Positions 34,091 through 43,445 of a stretch of DNA of 64,000 nucleotides are shown here, one piece after another (position 1 is the first letter of the stretch; the number at the start of each line of letters is the position of its first letter). The notes beneath the pieces are model-generated. The model saw only the letters and a list, made by a program, of their open reading frames with translations. It did no database searches and was not told the DNA's origin. The position numbers and the translations under genes are program-made. Origin of the DNA: Rusavskia elegans (taxonomy: Eukaryota > Ascomycota > Lecanoromycetes > Teloschistales > Teloschistaceae); assembly GCA_011316305.1 (NCBI GenBank), contig SAUG01000025.1, positions 186,001-250,000 of the forward strand. The letters are read 5' to 3'.

Positions 34091-36871
34091 TCAACCATGA
34101 ATACTAGCAAATCTCACCCTTTTCGTCGCTCCCCCCATCCCACTACCACCGCCCCTAGCACCGTGACTCCCCGCCGAACTCCCCGTCGACGACACCGAAC
34201 TCGCGCTATTACTCCTCTTCTGCCCCACAACAACCGCGCTCATCCTAACACTACTCCTCCCCCTCCCTCCCGCGTCAGGGGTAGCAACCAGCATCCTCGA
34301 CGCCGGAAGAGGCTTATAAGGACCCATACTTCCCGCCGTCCTGGTATTCATCGGTATCATCTGTGCCATGCGGCCGCTCGAACGCGGTTTGAAGTTTCGT
34401 TGAGAGCGGCGTGTGCCGATGGTGGATGAAGGGATCGTTCTTGGGCGTTGTTTCTTGGCGGGCGTGATGGGTGGTGTTAAGAGGGGAGGAGCAGAAGATG
34501 AGGCTGCTTCGGGCTCGGAGTCGGCGTCTAGAAGTGATAGGTCGTCGTCTGAGGAGGTGGGAAGACTGGGGTCTGGTGCATGATCTGCGAATGGGTTGGT
34601 GTTCTCGTGTACTTGGTGGAGAGGTGGCGATGGGGTGTGTGCTGTTGCTTTTGCTGGTGGTGGTTCGGATTTCGTGCCGGACCGTAGGGGGGTGAAGAGG
34701 CCGAAGAAATTAGAAGGTGAAAAGCTTGAGAACACGCTGGTTTTTTGAGTCTGGGGAGGAGGGGTCTTTGGGCTTTTGGCCGGCGACTGCGGAGGGCTTT
34801 TTGCAGGGGATTTGGGGGGCCTTGGGCTTCCCTGCTTTTCGTGGTCGCCTGCTGAATCCTCTGGGGGTTCACCACCATTTGCATCTTCCTCGTCGTCGGT
34901 GTCATCTTCTTTGCTCTGGTACAGGTTTTCGTCTGGTGTATTGTTGCCGTGATCACTGGCATCTCTTTCTTCTTCGCCACCCTCGTCCTCGTCAGGTGAG
35001 TTACTCGACGAACTCTCACTATCTGACTTGTCTTGATCCTTGCCTTCACCACTCGGATCTTTGGCTGGGTCTTCCTGTTCTTCCAAAGGTTCTTCCTCCT
35101 GCTGCTTTGGCTGGACATCATCGCCATTGCCAAGCACCTCTTGTTGGTTGGTGTCACTGGGCGCCTTGGAGCTGTTCGAGCTTGGGCTGGCTGATACACC
35201 AGGTTGCTCTGTCCCGGTTGCTTTCCATTCTTCTTCCTCTGCAACCTCTTCTGCTGCTTGACCGCCTTGGGGTCCGTCTTGTTGTGTGTCGGCAATGACT
35301 GGTGCTTGGGCGCCAATAGACTCAATACGCAGAGCGTCAGCTAGAGCACTATCAACACGACTTCTGATGCTCGCAGCTGCAAGCCCCAGAGCAGCTTCGT
35401 CGATACGCTCGTAGAAAAGGATCGTGGCCGTCCGAGACCATGCGGGTGCGACCTTGTCCTTGTGGCTGAACGCAGGTATTCCGCCAACGATTGCACCACA
35501 ACCCTCTCGGCCATCGTATACTCTGAGTTGAGGGTACGGGGATCCCTCTTCTCCATCGGTCCAATAGAGTCGAAAATGCTTGTTCCTATGGTAAATCCCA
35601 CCCAGCCAGCGGTAGGCTGCCTTCTGCTCACCATCGGCCGACCAGTAGGAGAATTGCACGCAGTCACTCGTAGCGCCCGAGATTAGCCCCTGAACAAATT
35701 GACCAGGAACAACGACTAGCCTTCGAGGCAGCGCTCCTACAATTTCGCGAGAAAGAGAGCGACCATTCAGGGTTTTGCAGGCTCCGCACCTCTTATCCAA
35801 GGGTTTGAATTCACGATCAATCCAATATTCAATCGGCTTATCCCCGGCTTGAGACCTGTGTTCCTCGTATTGGTCTTGGGACATGTCTAGAGACAGGTAT
35901 TGGTGATGTCTGGCGGGTTTTGAAGATGCCGCTGCTCCACAGTGTTTACAGCTGCTAAAGTCGTCGCTTTTGTCGAAGCCAAATTGTCCCATTTGAGACG
36001 TACATCTGTCCCAGACGTTCACTGCAGATCCAAAATGGGGGCGTCTCGAAATCCCTTCAAGTGATGCCAACTCGTGATCCCAGAAATGGTGCCTGCGCTT
36101 GATATTCGTTGGTCGATTCATACCCTCCCAATCCACAGATATCAGGTCGAGGAACCTTTGCTGCACTGGCTGCAGGGCCCGGAGCCATGAGTCACGCGGC
36201 ATCTTGCCTCTGTCCGCGACGGTGGAGCCAACATTCAACAGACGCGCCGCCACGATACAGACATCAAGGTGACAAGAGTTCTGGTCCCAAATCGGGCCCT
36301 GGCCTCGAAAAGGGAATGGCTCCCCCTCCGGCTGCAATGAGTAACTTTGTGCGCCGGCACTGAGGATGATCTTCAGAGCCGAGATGCGTCGAAGAAGGCC
36401 GGATCGGAAAGCGTAATCGTATACGGTTTCTTTATCGACTGTAACGACCTTTTTTCCCTTCCAACTTGGTAACTCAGGAATGTGAGGCTCACACCCTGTA
36501 TCGAGCGGGATGTCCCATCTGTACTGTGCTCTTATTGCCTGGCGTAGTTTAGCGTTGGTAAGTGGGTTCAAGGGAGTTTCATGAGCCAAATCAGCCAAGA
36601 TCGTGGGGGAAGTATTGGACAAGCTTTCGATTGGCGGGGGGGTAGGCTGTTTGGGTGGAGGTGTAGGCAACTTTGGCGGAGGTGTAGGCAGCTTTGGTGG
36701 GGGCGTAGGTAGCTTGGGCGGAGGTGTTAGGGAAGTCCTCGCTGTCCTTGACGCCAATGAGATCGGTACGCTGGCTGAGCGTCGGGACGAGATGCCATTG
36801 GAAGGAGACGCTCTAGTTCGAGACGAGACAGGACTGGCAGATCGCCGGTTTGAGCGTGCTGCCGAAGACAT
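34091..36871 (-). CDS. Large protein with divergent ubiquitin-specific-protease-like domain and disordered tail
   Basis: 926 residues, single exon, from the ATG at 36871. The frame is open 159 nt further upstream, but that part is hydrophobic and UTR-like. Residues ~49-80 are a Pro-rich repeat. The region ~140-470 follows the order of a USP (C19) fold. It has a Cys box QNSCHLDVCIVAARLL (Cys about 200), then paired finger cysteines CKHC (about 308/311) and CGAC (about 362/365). LPRRLVVVPGQF follows the second pair. A His-box-like GGIYHRNKHFRLYW (His about 432) ends the domain. Canonical USPs read N-x-C-Y/F and GHYxA/Y at these places, so this is a distant match. The C-terminal half is acidic and Ser/Pro-rich, with SPAKSPP-type motifs, and ends in basic sequence, which suggests a nuclear or chromatin-linked protein. 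Deubiquitinase activity is inference only. Confidence 0.6.
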   Translation of the reverse strand: MSSAARSNRRSASPVSSRTRASPSNGISSRRSASVPISLASRTARTSLTPPPKLPTPPPKLPTPPPKLPTPPPKQPTPPPIESLSNTSPTILADLAHETPLNPLTNAKLRQAIRAQYRWDIPLDTGCEPHIPELPSWKGKKVVTVDKETVYDYAFRSGLLRRISALKIILSAGAQSYSLQPEGEPFPFRGQGPIWDQNSCHLDVCIVAARLLNVGSTVADRGKMPRDSWLRALQPVQQRFLDLISVDWEGMNRPTNIKRRHHFWDHELASLEGISRRPHFGSAVNVWDRCTSQMGQFGFDKSDDFSSCKHCGAAASSKPARHHQYLSLDMSQDQYEEHRSQAGDKPIEYWIDREFKPLDKRCGACKTLNGRSLSREIVGALPRRLVVVPGQFVQGLISGATSDCVQFSYWSADGEQKAAYRWLGGIYHRNKHFRLYWTDGEEGSPYPQLRVYDGREGCGAIVGGIPAFSHKDKVAPAWSRTATILFYERIDEAALGLAAASIRSRVDSALADALRIESIGAQAPVIADTQQDGPQGGQAAEEVAEEEEWKATGTEQPGVSASPSSNSSKAPSDTNQQEVLGNGDDVQPKQQEEEPLEEQEDPAKDPSGEGKDQDKSDSESSSSNSPDEDEGGEEERDASDHGNNTPDENLYQSKEDDTDDEEDANGGEPPEDSAGDHEKQGSPRPPKSPAKSPPQSPAKSPKTPPPQTQKTSVFSSFSPSNFFGLFTPLRSGTKSEPPPAKATAHTPSPPLHQVHENTNPFADHAPDPSLPTSSDDDLSLLDADSEPEAASSSAPPLLTPPITPAKKQRPRTIPSSTIGTRRSQRNFKPRSSGRMAQMIPMNTRTAGSMGPYKPLPASRMLVATPDAGGRGRSSVRMSAVVVGQKRSNSASSVSSTGSSAGSHGARGGGSGMGGATKRVRFASIHG
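36639..36727. repeat. 21-bp tandem repeat coding for KLPTPPP heptads
   Basis: About 4.3 copies of a 21-bp unit inside the 34091-36871 gene encode K-L/Q-P-T-P-P-P repeats. Copies differ at silent sites, so the array is not brand new. Confidence 0.8.
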
Positions 36872-37931
36872 TGGAAGAGGAAAAGATAGGTCAGTAGTAC
36901 AGTCACGGAAATGATTTCGCAACGAAATTCTTGAAGACCGGAAGGATATGGTAGAATAAGAGATCCAAGACCGAAACCTGATGCAGAGTATAGATGGAAA
37001 AAGGAACAAAAGAAGTTGATAGTGCGTCAAGGTTGCCAGAAAGAGGATTGCACCGGATGCGGAAAATTGAACAAAGGGAAAACAGTCCGGTGCCGAACTG
37101 TGGATTGCTGAGAATAGGAGAATTGAAACAAATCAGGAGAGACAATGGAATTTGTATATAGAGAGAGGCATACTATGGCGAGTTCGGCTATTGAGAGCAG
37201 GGGAATGGGGAGGTCGGTAGACAACGCCGTTGCTATTGTCTTATCTTCTGCTAAAACGGTGTTGCTTCTGTCTGTACCTGTTGATATTGTTTTTCGAATC
37301 GATCTGTCTTCTTTTCTGGAAGATAATGAGATGAGTACAATAGTGAAATGACTCGGCGCCAAGTTGATAATGGTATATCTAGACTGTTGAGGGAAGAGAA
37401 CATGTCGGATCAGGAAGTAGTTGAGCGTAAGTACAGCGAGACTTAGACGTGGAACTCGATAGCAGTCTTTCCTATAAGCTACTTGGTGAAATATTCTACA
37501 GGTGGTTGAATGTGGTTGGCGATGTCCGTGTTCCTCATTATCGAGGTCTCGACATGTCTAAAGTCCCAAAGATAGTCTAACCTGAACTGGATGTGCCAAG
37601 GACGGGACGGGATTGACCTCGGACGTTGCTTGTCTTGTCTGCTTCGCGTCGTCAGATCGCGTTCATTATTCAATCTCAACGGCCTCGAAATACCCATTTA
37701 TTATTATTGACACTCACATTGCACACCACAACAAGTCTTGGCCCGATACGACATCTCCACCCATGCCAACTCCCAATCCGTTCCCTCCAGTAAGACTGTG
37801 ATCCTCTCGTCATCAATAGAACCCCTTCTTCAACTTTCGACAACCGCTGAGATTCCAACTGATTGCTGAAAGCTCACAATCCTTCAACATGTCATGACCG
37901 ACAATTACGCAAGAGGATCCGACTCACCATC
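36872..37931. promoter_or_regulatory. Divergent upstream region, USP-like gene and cdc45
   Basis: 1,060 bp between divergent starts. Minus-strand frames near 36903-37362 run through the 5' region of the USP-like gene and have no domain. No RNA gene is seen. Confidence 0.45.
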
Positions 37932-40481
37932 ATGTATCTACCCAGGAGCTTGATCTCCCACCTATACCAACAACTTATGCACACGAACCATTCACAATCC
38001 CCACCCGTCCTGATCCTTGTCTCTCTCGAGCCAGATGCGCTATGTGCTTGTCGAATCTTGACTGCACTCTTCAGAAGAGATTACATTCCCCATAAGATCC
38101 AGCCAGTATCTGGCTACAATGACCTCGCAACGGCCGGCGAGCAGTTGGTACAGCCCATGAAGTTGCAATTGGGTGGGAGCGGTGGTGTCGTTGTATGTCT
38201 GGGCGTCGGCGGTATGGTCGACGTATCGACCGTCTTGGGACTGGACAATGTTTCAGACGGCGAGGATCCTTCGGGCGGCGTACAAGTCTGGCTCATCGAT
38301 GCGCGTCGGCCGTGGAATTTGGGCAACGTCTTTGCTGGGAGGCCCGAGGATGCCCTGCAGACTATCGATGGCAACGCAAGGTCGAGAGCGTCCGATGTCG
38401 TTGACGGCCGGATTCAATCTTCATACAAACCAGGCCAAGGGGGTATCATTGTCTATGACGACGGGGACATTGACGAAGAAATGGCGACAGAACGTGATGC
38501 CTTCCTCGCCCTTCTGAAGATGCCAGAGGTCGAAGATGACGCATTGGTCCTGGATAACTCTGACAGCGCAAGTGAGACTGCTCGGTCGGTTGACGGAGAG
38601 AGACCTTCGAAAAAGAGGAAGTCATGGTCAGATCGTGAGGGTGAGGAAGATGAAGATGAGGAAAACCGTAGACCACGGCAAAGGCGAAGAAGTAACTCAA
38701 GTAATTCCGACGGGTCCTCTCCAACTCGTTCCCCAAGGTACCAGAGAAGAGACTCGCACTCCTCCAACGATTCACCCGCACCCTCCCAATCCCCACGATC
38801 CTCACCTCCCCCGTCAGCACAACCAGCCTCTCCCCGCAAACTCCGCCGGCGTCTGCTCCGCCTCCGTCGAAAGCACGAAGCCGTCCTCCACAAGTACTAC
38901 TCCCTTGGTTCCACCTATTCCGAACCCATCTCCTCCCTCGTCTACTCCTTGGCTGAGGACCTCGGCCGCGAAGACAATAACCTTCTCTGGCAGGCCATCG
39001 TTGGCGTAAGCTCCCTCGAACTCTACGGTCGGAGCATGACCGGCGTAGGCATCTCCACCTCCCTCGACGCAGGTGGTTCCGCAGGTTGGGGCGGTCAAAG
39101 AGGCGAACGGATACGGCAAGTCCTGCGTGACGAAGTCCGACGTCTCAACCCGCCAGACCCCAAGGAAGTAAATGGAGAAAGGACGCGAGGCGAAACCTAC
39201 GGCGTCATTCCATGTCATGGCCTCTCACCCACCGACACGTCCATCCAGTTATCCCCCGAACCACGATTCCTCCTCATAAGACATTGGTCGCTCTATGAAA
39301 GCATGCTACACTCCCCATACCTCGCAGCCAAGCTACATATCTGGAGCGACATCGGCCGCAAACGATTGCACAAACTGCTCGCCAAAATGGGCGTCAGTCT
39401 AAGTCAGTGCAAGCAGAGCTACACGCACATGGACATGGAACTCAAGCGCGGCCTTCGGCAGAGTCTATTGAAGTACGCCCCAATGTACGGTCTCGACGGC
39501 CTTGTACCCCCACCCGCTAGTGCAGGACGGGGAAAAGAAGGATGGGGTTTCGTACGTAGTTGGGGCTGGAAGGCCTGCCTCAGTGCCATCGACGTGGGCG
39601 TCATCGTAGGCGCGATCCTCGAGGTAGGCAAATCCGGAATTCACACCGACGCCACGGGCAAACCCTACGATCGGCACGACCCGAAACGAGAAATCGTCGA
39701 CGAGGACGGCAACTTGGAAAACCAGGCATGGGTCGAGCGGTTCTGGGAGGCTTATGACGCCCTGGGGAATATCGAAGCCCTCAAAGCAGCGCTTCCCACC
39801 GCCCTCCACCTCCACCGTGCGATTCTCCGCACGGGCACCTCGTTGATCGAAAAACGCCAGATACGGCATCTGCGCGCTTTTCGGATGGCTGTTGTCAAAG
39901 AGGGCCCTGACGTTCAACTCTTCACGCATCCTGCTGCTTTGACGAAACTGGCGTTGTGGGTGGGCGAGGCCATTGCAGAGCAGGAACGGGATCAAAGAGG
40001 GAAGGTTGGGAAGGGGGGGAAAGGTATGCCGCTCGTACTGGCTGGGCTGAATGAGAAGAGGGGGGTCTATGTTGTTGTGGGGACGGGGGGTGGAGGTGGG
40101 GTTATTGATATTGCGGCGAGGGAAAAGAGAAGGCAAAGGGTTGAGGAGAAAGCTAGAAGGAAGGAGGAGAGGAGGCTGGAGAGGGAACGGAAGAAGGAAG
40201 AGAAAAGGCAGAGGGAGGGAAGTGCAGACGGTGAGGATGAGGAGGACGAAAGCGAAGAAGAGGATGAGGACGACGAGAGCGATGATGATGATGGTGACGA
40301 AGATCCCCTGAACGACAAGGGGTACGGGAGAAATCGGTTCGGGAATGCTTTCCAGGAGGTTGTGGATGAAACAAATGCTCGGGTGCGGATCGACAGTTTT
40401 GAGCATTGCGTGGTGGAGGTCAAGAAGGAAGACCTGAGTGGATTTCTGGAGAGTCTGAGCATGAAGACGGTGGTTGGCTAG
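37932..40481 (+). CDS. cdc45: Cdc45 replication initiation factor
   Basis: 849 residues, single exon. The start MYLPRSLISHLYQQL and the following SPPVLILVSLEPDALCACRIL and YIPHKIQPVSGY are the N-terminal DHH-like core of Cdc45. The frame extends a little upstream without an ATG, so 37932 is the start. An acidic/basic insert (about residues 210-330) contains KKRKSW and Ser-rich runs. The C-terminal third has a second, highly charged insert (RRKEERRLERERKKEEKR, then a long Asp/Glu run) before the conserved end EVVDETNARVRIDSFEHCVVEV. Cdc45 is part of the CMG helicase (Cdc45-Mcm2-7-GINS) that unwinds origins and forks. The charged C-terminal insert seems longer than in yeast but is common in filamentous fungi. 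Confidence 0.95.
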   Translation: MYLPRSLISHLYQQLMHTNHSQSPPVLILVSLEPDALCACRILTALFRRDYIPHKIQPVSGYNDLATAGEQLVQPMKLQLGGSGGVVVCLGVGGMVDVSTVLGLDNVSDGEDPSGGVQVWLIDARRPWNLGNVFAGRPEDALQTIDGNARSRASDVVDGRIQSSYKPGQGGIIVYDDGDIDEEMATERDAFLALLKMPEVEDDALVLDNSDSASETARSVDGERPSKKRKSWSDREGEEDEDEENRRPRQRRRSNSSNSDGSSPTRSPRYQRRDSHSSNDSPAPSQSPRSSPPPSAQPASPRKLRRRLLRLRRKHEAVLHKYYSLGSTYSEPISSLVYSLAEDLGREDNNLLWQAIVGVSSLELYGRSMTGVGISTSLDAGGSAGWGGQRGERIRQVLRDEVRRLNPPDPKEVNGERTRGETYGVIPCHGLSPTDTSIQLSPEPRFLLIRHWSLYESMLHSPYLAAKLHIWSDIGRKRLHKLLAKMGVSLSQCKQSYTHMDMELKRGLRQSLLKYAPMYGLDGLVPPPASAGRGKEGWGFVRSWGWKACLSAIDVGVIVGAILEVGKSGIHTDATGKPYDRHDPKREIVDEDGNLENQAWVERFWEAYDALGNIEALKAALPTALHLHRAILRTGTSLIEKRQIRHLRAFRMAVVKEGPDVQLFTHPAALTKLALWVGEAIAEQERDQRGKVGKGGKGMPLVLAGLNEKRGVYVVVGTGGGGGVIDIAAREKRRQRVEEKARRKEERRLERERKKEEKRQREGSADGEDEEDESEEEDEDDESDDDDGDEDPLNDKGYGRNRFGNAFQEVVDETNARVRIDSFEHCVVEVKKEDLSGFLESLSMKTVVG

Positions 40482-40658
40482 GACAATCGATTGCATGGCG
40501 ATGGCTAAACATATGGACTGCTGCATCTACCCTGGGCGCTGCTTGCCTTCACCGTTAGATTGCTACAAACAACTATTGAAATGGCACGTGCTGCCGTTCT
40601 ACATCCGAGTCTGTCGTGCTCCTTCCTCGTCACTGCTGTGGGAGAGAGAATTCGGGTT

Positions 40659-42367
40659 TCAGAATTTGGCCTTCGCCAATTCGAGAACCCCGAAACGTTC
40701 GGCTTGGTTATTGATCAAACACTCATGCTCATGACTTCGAACCTTGATCTCCACCGGAAACGGTTCTTCCGTCTGAAAATGTCGAAGCCGCAAATTATCG
40801 TACGGGCCGGCCTGGAACAACAGCATTAGCCGATCATCCATCCCTTCTTCCCCCTCTCCCAGGAACATCCTTCGTACTTACAGCAGCGAAATCGAAACAG
40901 TAAATGAGTCTCGAAAAGGCCAGGAAGAGCTCTGTCTGGGCGATCTTATAGCCAACACATATCCGTCTTCCACCACTGAAATGCCAAAGCCCATGCGTTA
41001 CTTTGCTCTCGTTGCCACCGTCCAGCCACCGCTCTGGTTTGAAATTTTCTGCGTCCTGGAAGTCTTGGCCGACGGCTACCCCGTTGGTGATGAATTCGGT
41101 TCCCGCAGGGAAGAGGTAGCCTTCGAATTCGAGATCCTGTGTTGACTGGTGTTGAGGTATGATTGGCACAGTCGGTCGCCAGCGTACGACTTCCTTGACC
41201 AAGGCGCAGAGGTATGGCAATGAAACCATGTCAACGACACCGGGAAGGCGGTTCGCGTCGTGACCACAGACTCGATCTAGCTCTGCCCTTGCCTTGCTGA
41301 AAGGTTCAGGGTAGCAGAGAGCAGCCATCACGAAAACATTCATTGCCATTCTTGGGTTGTCGCTGCCGGCAGAAATGGTCGACATTGCCAGATACATGGC
41401 CTGTTCGTCGCCGCCGGGATACTTGGTGTCTTCGTGCAACAGTACGTCTCGGACAAGAGATGGCCCCGCCGTCCCTTCGGCGATTGATTGTTTCAGTGGT
41501 CTCCACCAGGTCTGGAAGCCTTCCCAATGGATCTGCCCCATTCTCTCGTAACGCTTCCGCCAGGGCTGCAACACTTTGGGTAGGGCGGCGAGCTGGGGAA
41601 AGAAATCGATCATGTTCCCGTTGATACATTGGATAAAGCCTGCGATGATGCGTCGCAGATGATCAAGCTCCGCCGTGGATTTGAGGAGTCGTTCACCCAA
41701 GATGATCTGATGCATCAAGGAAACGGAGTAGCGATAGTGATGGTAATACCATTCACGAGGTCGGTGCAGATACGCCGCGAGAAGCTGTACACTCTCAAGC
41801 TCCTGCAGCTCTCCGCACGCTTTGACAGCCGAGCCACTCAACAAGTGATGAAGCACACGCCTGGCCTCGGCCCATTTCTTGGTCTCTTGCAAGAAGAATC
41901 GATTGCCGCGACTCACAAGCCCCAATGCAACTGGCATGTAGGGACGTTCGTGAGTGACACTACCCCTTTTGGATATCAGCTCTTCGACGACCCTATTGCT
42001 GTTTAAGAGCACCCAAGTCTTTGATCCCATATGCAAGGTCGTCATTTCACCGAACGAAGCAAGGCTCGAGAGCTACTAAGGCGTCAGAGGAGTCTCGTCG
42101 GGTTCGAGAACTTACGTATTTCCCAAAGTCAACCTCATCTCGGCGGGCCTTCCGGAATTGAAATACATTACCAAAGACTGGAACGCCGGCGGGCCCGGGG
42201 GGCAACTTCCAGCGCTTGCCTTTGATGGATTTCCTGTAATGCAGTGGTTTGAAGAATCCTCTGACTGCAAAGATGCTTCCGATGAACAGAGCAGCTACAC
42301 TAAGGAAAGCGGCTCTCCATGTGAATTGGCAGAAGGTTTGCGAAAGGTAAGAGTACGTCAAGTCCAT
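40659..42367 (-). CDS. Cytochrome P450 monooxygenase
   Basis: Three exons on the minus strand: 42367-42116, 42072-40882 and 40811-40659, giving 531 residues. The N-terminus has a membrane anchor (AAFLSVAALFIGSIFAV) and the Pro hinge LPPGPAGVPVFGN. TLHMGSKTWVLLNSNRVV is a common fungal P450 stretch. The I-helix reads STISAGSDNP (acid-alcohol pair replaced by D-N), the K-helix KEVVRWRP (ExxR) and the heme loop FSGGRRICVGYK, with Cys near residue 456. Exon 3 supplies AGPYDN and EEPFPVEIKVRS, the expected C-terminal beta strands; missing it would truncate the protein after FDFAA. It lies 410 bp from the small minus-strand gene at 43128 and about 1.1 kb from the UbiA prenyltransferase, so a shared pathway is plausible. 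The substrate is unknown. Confidence 0.9.
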
Positions 42368-42777
42368 TGAGAATCTGTTTCGCCCCTGAAAAAGAAGCAG
42401 GTACAACCCCGACTTCGAATAAGCCCCTCCTTGTGATAGAATGAAGGTGCTGGTCCGCAGTCGTACGGAAGCTGACAGGTAGACAGACGGGACTAATGCA
42501 TTTCTGTATCACATCGAAAGGGACTACTAATGACATGCATATTGGCAACGATACAGCCCAGCGACGTATCGTACTCGACAGTTCATTGGTTTGAGCATGT
42601 CCTCGTCTTGCATTTGGACCTACTCGAGTAATGTCACCTTGAGCATCAGCCGTTGATGCCCAACCGGAAGGATCTTTGAGTCAGTCCTCGGATACAGCGG
42701 GGAGGCAAGAGCTGGCGCGGTAGTGTGTGGCTGCGGTAATTACGTATGTACAAACGCAGTCTGTCTCCTGAATGACA
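42368..42777. other. Intergenic region upstream of the P450
   Basis: About 410 bp of P450 promoter region. Nothing specific was recognised. Confidence 0.4.
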
Positions 42778-43127
42778 TCAGACCGCCATGAGAGATTGGG
42801 GGTGATACGACCTGAACTCGTTGGTTGCATATCGATTATGCACGTCACTCAGCGTGGTCCACCAGACGCGCAGTGTTTGCCGCACATCCATAAACGTGTG
42901 GAGGGTGTGGGTCTGGGTCTGAGTCTGCGTCTGCTGCACCATAGATATCTCGAGCACCGTTTGTCTTAAAGCAGCCCGTCGACGGAGCCAAGGTGCATGA
43001 GAACGACGCATCTGCGACCACGTAGTCTCCAGAGCCAGCCACGGCAAATGAATTCGAAAGACCCGACGATCGAACCAAAAGGATACGTACGGGAGATTAG
43101 TGTACAGGCATCCAAGTAGGATCAGCA

Positions 43128-43391
43128 TCACAAAGAGCTGAGATGGGACGCAGCTTTACCGCATCTCAATGCATAGGTAGGATCCTTGGAATCCTTTGGA
43201 CGATAGCCCGTAGTGTCTCGACTGGTCTCTTTGAGGGACAGGTTCTGACCCATCATTTCGAGGAACATGCTGTACTGTCCCTCCTCTGTGTCTATAAGAC
43301 GTGCCGTCGTCCGCTGTGCATTTCCGAGTTGCCGTGAAAGATCACGAGGCGTCTGATATTCATAGTTGAGCGTCGAATTTGCCTGATTCAT
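43128..43391 (-). CDS. Small unknown gene between P450 and UbiA prenyltransferase, structure uncertain
   Basis: The clear part is an 87-codon frame from the ATG at 43391, starting MNQANSTLNYEYQTPRD. It is hydrophilic, with a helix-like middle (RTTARLIDTEEGQYSMFLEMMG). A possible donor GGTAAAG occurs at about 43,161. A downstream minus frame ending at 42778 holds a hydrophobic stretch (LFVMLILLGCLYTNLPYV). A different frame ends at 42845. Either could be a second exon, but no acceptor joins them convincingly. I do not recognise the protein. Its ATG is only 54 bp from the UbiA ATG on the other strand, which is very tight for two promoters. One of the two starts may therefore be misplaced, or this may not be a gene. 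Confidence 0.35.
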   Translation of the reverse strand: MNQANSTLNYEYQTPRDLSRQLGNAQRTTARLIDTEEGQYSMFLEMMGQNLSLKETSRDTTGYRPKDSKDPTYALRCGKAASHLSSL

Positions 43392-43445
43392 CTGGCTCTA
43401 TCTTTGTCAACGTTACGGAAACCAAAAGCTCAGCTGATACTCACG

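Noticed and set aside
34528..35325. 265-codon minus frame overlapping the USP-like gene in another frame
   Set aside because: Lys/Thr/Gln-rich shadow of the acidic tail. The USP-like frame is far longer and carries motifs.
39465..40526. 353-codon minus frame inside cdc45
   Set aside because: Antisense of the conserved Cdc45 C-terminal region. Leu/Pro/Ser-rich shadow.
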